Shown here: piece after piece, positions 22,886 to 27,129 of the stretch
Layout of the letters: each line of letters begins with the position of its first letter
How positions within the stretch are numbered: position 1 is the stretch's first letter
Assembly (NCBI GenBank): GCA_035279785.1
Contig: DATEHC010000072.1
Coordinates: forward strand, 1-27,129
Source of the DNA: 40CM-4-65-16 sp035279785
Lineage (GTDB): Bacteria > Chloroflexota > Dormibacteria > Dormibacterales > Dormibacteraceae
Reading direction: 5' to 3'
Length of the DNA: 27,129 nucleotides
Notes under the pieces: model-generated
What the model was told of the DNA's origin: nothing
Databases searched by the model: none
The model's input: the letters and a program-made list of their open reading frames with translations, nothing else
Program-made: the position numbers and the translations under genes

Positions 22886-24031
22886 GTGACGGAACAGTCC
22901 GCGCGGTGGCGCAACCTCGGCATCGCCGCGGCGGCGATGGCCGCCGCGCTGTACGCGGCCTTTGACGTGTACCAGTGGATCAGCGTCTTCGAATACGACC
23001 ACTTCCATAACGACTTCACCTTTTACTTCGCTGCGGCCCGCGTCGGGCTGAGCGACGGCTGGCCCTCGCTGTACGACCTCGCGCGGCAGCAGGCCGAGCT
23101 CACCGCGATGGGCTCCGGCATCACGATCGCCGAGCTGGCCCGATACATCAGCCCACCGCCCCTCGCATGGCTCGCGGTGCCGTTCACCGCACTTCCTTAT
23201 CCAGCCGCTTACTGGACCTGGAGCCTGTTGCTCCTTCTCGCCCTGGTCGTCACATGGTGGTGCGCGGCGCCCGACGCCGGTCGCGCGCGCGTGATCTACC
23301 TGGCGGCAGCCGTCGGGTGGTTCCCAGTCATCTACGGCCTCCAGCTCGGCCAGCCGGCCATGATCGTCGCGGCGAGCGTGGCGGTCTCATACGCGCTCTT
23401 GAGGCGGAACCATCCGTGGTGGGCCGGCGTCGCTCTGGGCGCGCTCGCTCTGAAGCCCCAGCTGGCATTTCTCGTTCCCCTCGGCCTGCTCGCGGCGCGG
23501 CGATATCGCGCCTTTGCCGGCAGCGTGATTGCGCTGGGGTTGCTCGCGTCTGTTTCGGCCGTCGCCCTTGGACCGTCGGGCGTCAGCGCCTACCTCGACC
23601 GCCTGCATTTCGCCTCCACCGTGCCCGTGAATCGCGCTTTGACCCTCGCCTACGTTCTCGGCGACGCGGCGAGGCCCGTGCAGGTGTTCGTCGCAGCCTG
23701 GACGATGCTGGTCATCTACCGGCTCCGGCATCGCGGAGTGGAGTGGATCTATGCGTGCGCGCTCGCCGGCGGAATGCTCGCGACGCCTTACGCGCACCTG
23801 GACGACCTCGCCATGCTCGGGCTCGCGGCGTGGCTCGCACTCCGGGCCGGCGTGCCGGTTCTGGTCTGGGTCTACTTCCTGGTCGGCGCCATCGGCATCG
23901 AGGGCGAGCCGCTCTTGGGCCCGTTGCCAGTCCTTGTCATCGAGCTGGTCGCGCTTGCCCTCATTTCCCGTGCCGCCCTGACCCTTCCGCAAATCGACGC
24001 GCGCCCTCTCGAGCTTCACCCGAAGCAATGA
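22886..24031 (+). CDS. GT87/DUF2029-type polytopic glycosyltransferase
   Basis: A 381-residue membrane protein with about nine hydrophobic helices. It has the GT87 (DUF2029) layout: helix 1, then DHFHNDFTFYFAAARV with Asp43 in the first outside loop, then SLYDLARQQ, PPPLAWLAVPFTALPY, and later LGQPAMIVAASV and GALALKPQLAFLVP. Members use polyprenyl-phosphate-linked sugars, for example mannose or arabinose in actinobacteria, to modify envelope glycans on the outer face of the membrane; the donor here is not known. The start is GTG 22886. The last 71 bases overlap the convergent crotonase gene. Confidence 0.85.
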   Translation: MTEQSARWRNLGIAAAAMAAALYAAFDVYQWISVFEYDHFHNDFTFYFAAARVGLSDGWPSLYDLARQQAELTAMGSGITIAELARYISPPPLAWLAVPFTALPYPAAYWTWSLLLLLALVVTWWCAAPDAGRARVIYLAAAVGWFPVIYGLQLGQPAMIVAASVAVSYALLRRNHPWWAGVALGALALKPQLAFLVPLGLLAARRYRAFAGSVIALGLLASVSAVALGPSGVSAYLDRLHFASTVPVNRALTLAYVLGDAARPVQVFVAAWTMLVIYRLRHRGVEWIYACALAGGMLATPYAHLDDLAMLGLAAWLALRAGVPVLVWVYFLVGAIGIEGEPLLGPLPVLVIELVALALISRAALTLPQIDARPLELHPKQ

Positions 24032-24689
24032 CCTGGTCGCCGCCGCGATATTCGGCGTCGGCCGCCTCGTCGATGGACAGCGCCCACTGCTGCAGCACGC
24101 TGCGCCGGTCCGCCCTCATCGCGGCCTGAGGAAACTTCGCGAGGTCAGCTGCCAGCGCTTGTGCTTCCCGCAGCGCGTGGCCGGCCTCCACGATCCTTGC
24201 GACGAGACCGATCTGCAAGGCCTCGCTCGCCGACACCGCCCGACCCGTGAGAAGCAGGTCGAGGGCGCGCCCCTGGCCGATCATGCGCGGCAGGCGCACG
24301 GTGCCCACGTCGATCGTCGGGACGCCGAACCGCCTGTTGAACATGCCGAGCGTCGCGTCGCGAGCGCACACGCGGAGATCACACCACAGCGCCAGCTCCA
24401 TGCCGCCGCCCACCGCGTAGCCCTCGATCGCGGCGATCACCGGCTTCGCGAGCTGCATACGCGTCGGCCCCATCGGGCCGTCGCCCGCGAGGTTCACGCG
24501 GTATGACTCGCCGCCCGCCAGCGCCTTGAGGTCGAAGCCCGCGCAGAACGTGCCGTTCGCCCCCGTCAGCACCGCCACCGACAGGGAATCGTCCGACTCG
24601 AATCGCTCAAACGCAGCGCGCAGCAGGTCGGCCGTCGCAGGGTCGACGGCGTTGCGGACCTCGGGCCGATCGATGGTGACGGTGACCAC
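23961..24689 (-). CDS. crotonase-fold enzyme (enoyl-CoA hydratase/isomerase family)
   Basis: A 242-residue crotonase-superfamily protein acting on acyl-CoA thioesters. Oxyanion-hole motifs are visible: CAGFDLKAL (about residues 49-57) and GYAVGGGMELALWCD (about 90-104), the latter with the Glu matching rat hydratase Glu144. The second acidic residue, in the usual FGQPE, is absent: the sequence reads FGVPTID. True hydratase activity is therefore doubtful, and isomerase or another reaction is possible. VRLPRMIGQGRALDLLLTGR follows. Start: GTG 24689 is the only start codon in frame, yet in-frame codons just upstream (VRYEVDGA) look like the normal first strand, so the true start is uncertain. 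It follows pruA closely. Confidence 0.88.
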   Translation of the reverse strand: MVTVTIDRPEVRNAVDPATADLLRAAFERFESDDSLSVAVLTGANGTFCAGFDLKALAGGESYRVNLAGDGPMGPTRMQLAKPVIAAIEGYAVGGGMELALWCDLRVCARDATLGMFNRRFGVPTIDVGTVRLPRMIGQGRALDLLLTGRAVSASEALQIGLVARIVEAGHALREAQALAADLAKFPQAAMRADRRSVLQQWALSIDEAADAEYRGGDQVIASGEAREGARRFAEGSGRHGK

Positions 24690-24723
24690 CGCCCCATCGA
24701 CCTCATACCTGACCGAAGGTTGG

Positions 24724-26376
24724 CTAGAGCGCGCCCCGCTCGTGGTCGTCTTCCATGAACGGGTACGTGTGCACCGTCGGTGGCGCGTACGTCTCCTTGA
24801 TGATCCGGGGGCTGACCCAGCGGATCAGGTTGAGGAACGAGCCCGCCTTGTCGTTGGTGCCCGACGCACGCGCGCCGCCGAACGGCTGTAGGCCGACGAC
24901 CGCGCCGGTCGGCTTGTCGTTGATGTAGAAGTTGCCGGCCGCGTTGACGAGCTTCTCCGAAGCCCTGCGAATCGCCTGCCGGTCGCGGGCAAAGATTGCG
25001 CCCGTCAACCCATACGGACTCGTGCGGTCGCAGAGGTCGAGCGTCTCTTCGTATTTGCCGTCGGCGTACGGATAGACGGTGAGGATCGGCCCGAACAGCT
25101 CCTCCTTGAGGAGCTTGAAGTTCGGATCCGTGGTCTCGATGACGGTCGGCCGGATGAACCAACCCACGCTGTCGTCGCCCTTACCGCCCGCGATGACCTT
25201 GGCCGACGACTCCTTCTTCGCAAACTCGATCGCGGTCATGTGGTTGCGATACGCCCGTTCGTCGATGACCGCGCCCATGAAGTTGCGGAAGTCGGCCACA
25301 TCGCCCTGCGGGATCCCATCGACGAGGTCGACCAGGTCGGCCTTGATCGCGTTCCACATCGACTGCGGGATGTAGGCCCGCGAAGCGGCCGAGCACTTTT
25401 GACCCTGGTACTCGAACGCGCCCCGCACCAGCGCGGTCCGCAGCGCGTCTGTGTCCGCGGAATCATGCGCGAGGACGAAGTCCTTGCCACCGGTCTCCCC
25501 GACGAGCCGCGGGTATGTCCTGTAGCGGTCGATGTTCTGCCCTACCTCGCGCCACATCCCCTGGAAGACCTCGGTCGATCCGGTGAAGTGGATGCCGGCG
25601 AGGTCGGGGTGGTTGAGGACCTTGTTCGAGATCTCGGACGCGCTTCCGCTGACGAGGTTGATCACGCCGTCGGGGAGGCCGGCCTCGCGCCACAGCTCCA
25701 TCAGGAAATGGGTGACCAGCAGCGTCTGCGTAGCCGGCTTGAAGACGACGGTGTTGCCCATCAGCACCGGAGCGGTCGGAAGGTTGGCCGCGATCGACGT
25801 GAAATTGAACGGGCTCACCGCGAAGACGAAGCCTTCGAGTGGCCGGTACTCAAGCCGGTTCCACGCCGTTGCGTCGTTGTAGGGCTGGTTGCGCAGGAGC
25901 TGGTCGCCGAAGTAGGCGTTGAAGCGCCAGAAGTCGACCGACTCGCAGGCCGCGTCGATCTCGGCCTGGTGCACCGTCTTCGACTGGCCGAGCATCGTCG
26001 CCGCGTTGATCGTGTCGCGCCACGGGCCGGCGAGCAGCGAGGCGGCGCGCAACAGCACGGCGGCGCGCTCGTGGTACGAGGTGGCGGCCCACATCTTGCG
26101 CGCGGCCAGGGCCGCGTGGATGGCGTCGTCGATGTCCTTGGTGCCGCCGACCGCGTACTCGGCGATCGCCAGCTCGTGCCGGTGCGGCGACTTGATCGTG
26201 CCGCGCGAAGCACCCCAACGACGCTCGCCGCCGATCTGCATCGGGACCTCGGTGCGGGCGTCGGTCAACTCGGCCAGCCGCGACTTGAGAGTCTTGCGGT
26301 GCGGGTCGCTCGGGGCGTAGGAGCGGACCGGCTCGTTGGTGGGCTGCGGAACCTGGAAGTGTCCGTCGGCGGTCAT
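24724..26376 (-). CDS. pruA: L-glutamate gamma-semialdehyde dehydrogenase (1-pyrroline-5-carboxylate dehydrogenase)
   Basis: A 550-residue aldehyde dehydrogenase of the P5C dehydrogenase type (about 543 usual), which oxidises glutamate semialdehyde to glutamate with NAD+, the second step of proline breakdown. It has the cofactor-region motif SPFNF, the general base Glu294 in GETGGKDF and the nucleophile Cys328 in GQKCSAASR, 34 residues apart as normal. LFGPILTVYPY and GLQPFGGARASGTNDKAG match the P5CDH group. The start ATG at 26376 is chosen because GGAGG lies 6 bases upstream; the ATG at 26382 abuts that site. No proline dehydrogenase gene is in the window. The crotonase gene follows on the same strand. 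Confidence 0.94.
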   Translation of the reverse strand: MTADGHFQVPQPTNEPVRSYAPSDPHRKTLKSRLAELTDARTEVPMQIGGERRWGASRGTIKSPHRHELAIAEYAVGGTKDIDDAIHAALAARKMWAATSYHERAAVLLRAASLLAGPWRDTINAATMLGQSKTVHQAEIDAACESVDFWRFNAYFGDQLLRNQPYNDATAWNRLEYRPLEGFVFAVSPFNFTSIAANLPTAPVLMGNTVVFKPATQTLLVTHFLMELWREAGLPDGVINLVSGSASEISNKVLNHPDLAGIHFTGSTEVFQGMWREVGQNIDRYRTYPRLVGETGGKDFVLAHDSADTDALRTALVRGAFEYQGQKCSAASRAYIPQSMWNAIKADLVDLVDGIPQGDVADFRNFMGAVIDERAYRNHMTAIEFAKKESSAKVIAGGKGDDSVGWFIRPTVIETTDPNFKLLKEELFGPILTVYPYADGKYEETLDLCDRTSPYGLTGAIFARDRQAIRRASEKLVNAAGNFYINDKPTGAVVGLQPFGGARASGTNDKAGSFLNLIRWVSPRIIKETYAPPTVHTYPFMEDDHERGAL

Positions 26377-26448
26377 GGGCATCCTCCGCTTGTGCTGATC
26401 TTCGTTTGCGTCGATGATGGCACGTAACCCTTGGCCGTATCCCAGCCG

Positions 26449-27129
26449 ATGGCCGTCGGTCAACTCGGCGCGCTCTCCGCCGCGCACTCGGATCGACTCC
26501 GCCGAACGGTCGCCCTGCTTCGGCGGCGTGGCTATGCGGTGACTCCGGAGCGACTGGCCCAGGTCTGCCTGGGCGGCGCGATCTCAGAGTCCGAGGCGCG
26601 ATGGGGCGTCGCCGCCACCAGCGACCTCGCTATCGTCGAAGGGCTGGTCGTCGACCGCGACGCGATCGACCGCGTAGCTCCGATCCGCGAGCGCGCCGAT
26701 TCGCACGAAAGCGATGCGGCCGCGTACGTCGCGATGACGCGAGACTTCGTGCGCACGCTCGTGGCGTTCGCACCATTTGTCGCGAGCGTGTCCATCGCCG
26801 GTTCGCTCGCGAGCGGCGGGTTCCGCGCCTCGGACGACGTCGACCTCAACCTGATCGTCGACGACGGCCACCGCCACCTGGCTTACGTGGCCGTGAACAT
26901 CCTCGGCCTGTTGCACGCGATGCGCCACCGGTCGAAGCCCGTCGACGACCACACGCGGCGGCCCGTGGCGCCGCGATTCATGACCGCAAACCTGATCCTC
27001 GAACGCTCGCAATGCCTTCCGCTGGTGAGGCAGGACCAGGACATGGCGTTCGAGCTGCTGGTCGGCGAGCCGGTGTTCGGTGTGGACGTGTTGCGCGAGG
27101 TGCTCGCCGCCAACGAGCCGCTGCTCGAG
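26449..27129 (+). CDS. nucleotidyltransferase-fold protein, partial (3' end outside window)
   Basis: An open frame of 227 codons runs to the window edge without a stop. An in-frame TAA at 26425 limits the start to ATG 26449 (or TTG 26431). Residues 1-100 are mostly helical. Then SIAGSLASGGFRASDDVDLNLIV shows the polymerase-beta-type nucleotidyltransferase signature: G-S, about ten residues, then Asp-x-Asp on a strand (DVDLNL), the metal-binding pair. The remaining residues are helical. Such proteins transfer nucleotides to small molecules, RNA or proteins; the substrate is not predictable here. It is divergent from pruA, with 72 bases between the starts. Confidence 0.75.
   Translation, partial: MAVGQLGALSAAHSDRLRRTVALLRRRGYAVTPERLAQVCLGGAISESEARWGVAATSDLAIVEGLVVDRDAIDRVAPIRERADSHESDAAAYVAMTRDFVRTLVAFAPFVASVSIAGSLASGGFRASDDVDLNLIVDDGHRHLAYVAVNILGLLHAMRHRSKPVDDHTRRPVAPRFMTANLILERSQCLPLVRQDQDMAFELLVGEPVFGVDVLREVLAANEPLLE

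Noticed and set aside
22862..23008. N-terminal extension of the GNAT gene to 23008
   Set aside because: It would run antisense through the start of the glycosyltransferase gene; the GNAT domain begins right after ATG 22861.
25240..26427. Open frame on the plus strand opposite pruA (395 codons)
   Set aside because: It lies entirely antisense to the aldehyde dehydrogenase, which has all catalytic motifs; its composition is that of a shadow.
1..27129. tRNA, rRNA, riboswitch, insertion sequence or phage elements
   Set aside because: No cloverleaf-like segment, transposase, integrase or terminal repeat was seen; gaps are short and mostly promoter-sized.

Overview
The window is gene-dense bacterial DNA, roughly two-thirds G+C by eye, with many GTG and some TTG starts, short intergenic gaps and no RNA genes, insertion sequences or CRISPR arrays. 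The gene mix (TadE/TadG pseudopilins, an S53 sedolisin, a PrsW-like protein with zinc ribbons, a FadD15-type acyl-CoA synthetase, an actinobacterial-type crotonase, leaderless-looking promoters) suggests a terrestrial member of the Chloroflexota/Dormibacterota/Actinomycetota part of the tree. That placement is inference; no marker gene settles it.

Layout. Bases 1-5376 hold a Tad-type envelope cluster: two TadE-like genes on the minus strand (one cut by the window edge), a small membrane protein, then a plus-strand operon tadE-like / large TadG-like / tadE-like joined by 1-4 base overlaps. The Tad motor, secretin and prepilin peptidase are not in the window. Bases 5373-8345 hold a small helical unknown, GreA, a long-chain acyl-CoA synthetase and a small Cys-cluster protein. 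Bases 8424-11910 hold a secreted helical protein, a 586-residue protein with a nucleoside-phosphorylase-like C-terminal half, and a zinc-type CDF transporter. Bases 11920-15809 hold Ppx/GppA, a class II fumarase, a two-TM K+ channel with an RCK domain, and Hsp20.

Bases 15899-21660 form the most unusual stretch: five plus-strand genes, each overlapping the next by 1-4 bases. They encode a CDF transporter with three tandem C-terminal domains and an altered metal site, a double-GNAT acetyltransferase, an S53 protease that looks like a lipoprotein, a PrsW-family membrane protein with zinc ribbons at both ends but without the expected catalytic residues, and a zinc-ribbon single-TM protein with an outside domain. 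The coupling suggests an envelope proteolysis/sensing module that I do not recognise.

Bases 21657-27129 hold a LysE/RhtB exporter and a GNAT (minus), a GT87-type membrane glycosyltransferase (plus), a crotonase-fold enzyme and delta-1-pyrroline-5-carboxylate dehydrogenase (minus), and the start of a nucleotidyltransferase (plus, cut by the edge).

A window-wide pattern: eight genes lacking a Shine-Dalgarno site have a TANNNT hexamer ending 6-10 bases before the start codon, as expected for leaderless transcripts. At two divergent gene pairs the two opposed hexamers share the same central TA, giving symmetric bidirectional -10 elements. Two genes that do show a strong Shine-Dalgarno (hsp20, pruA) lack the hexamer. 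All intergenic gaps are under 300 bases; those with visible content are listed as features.
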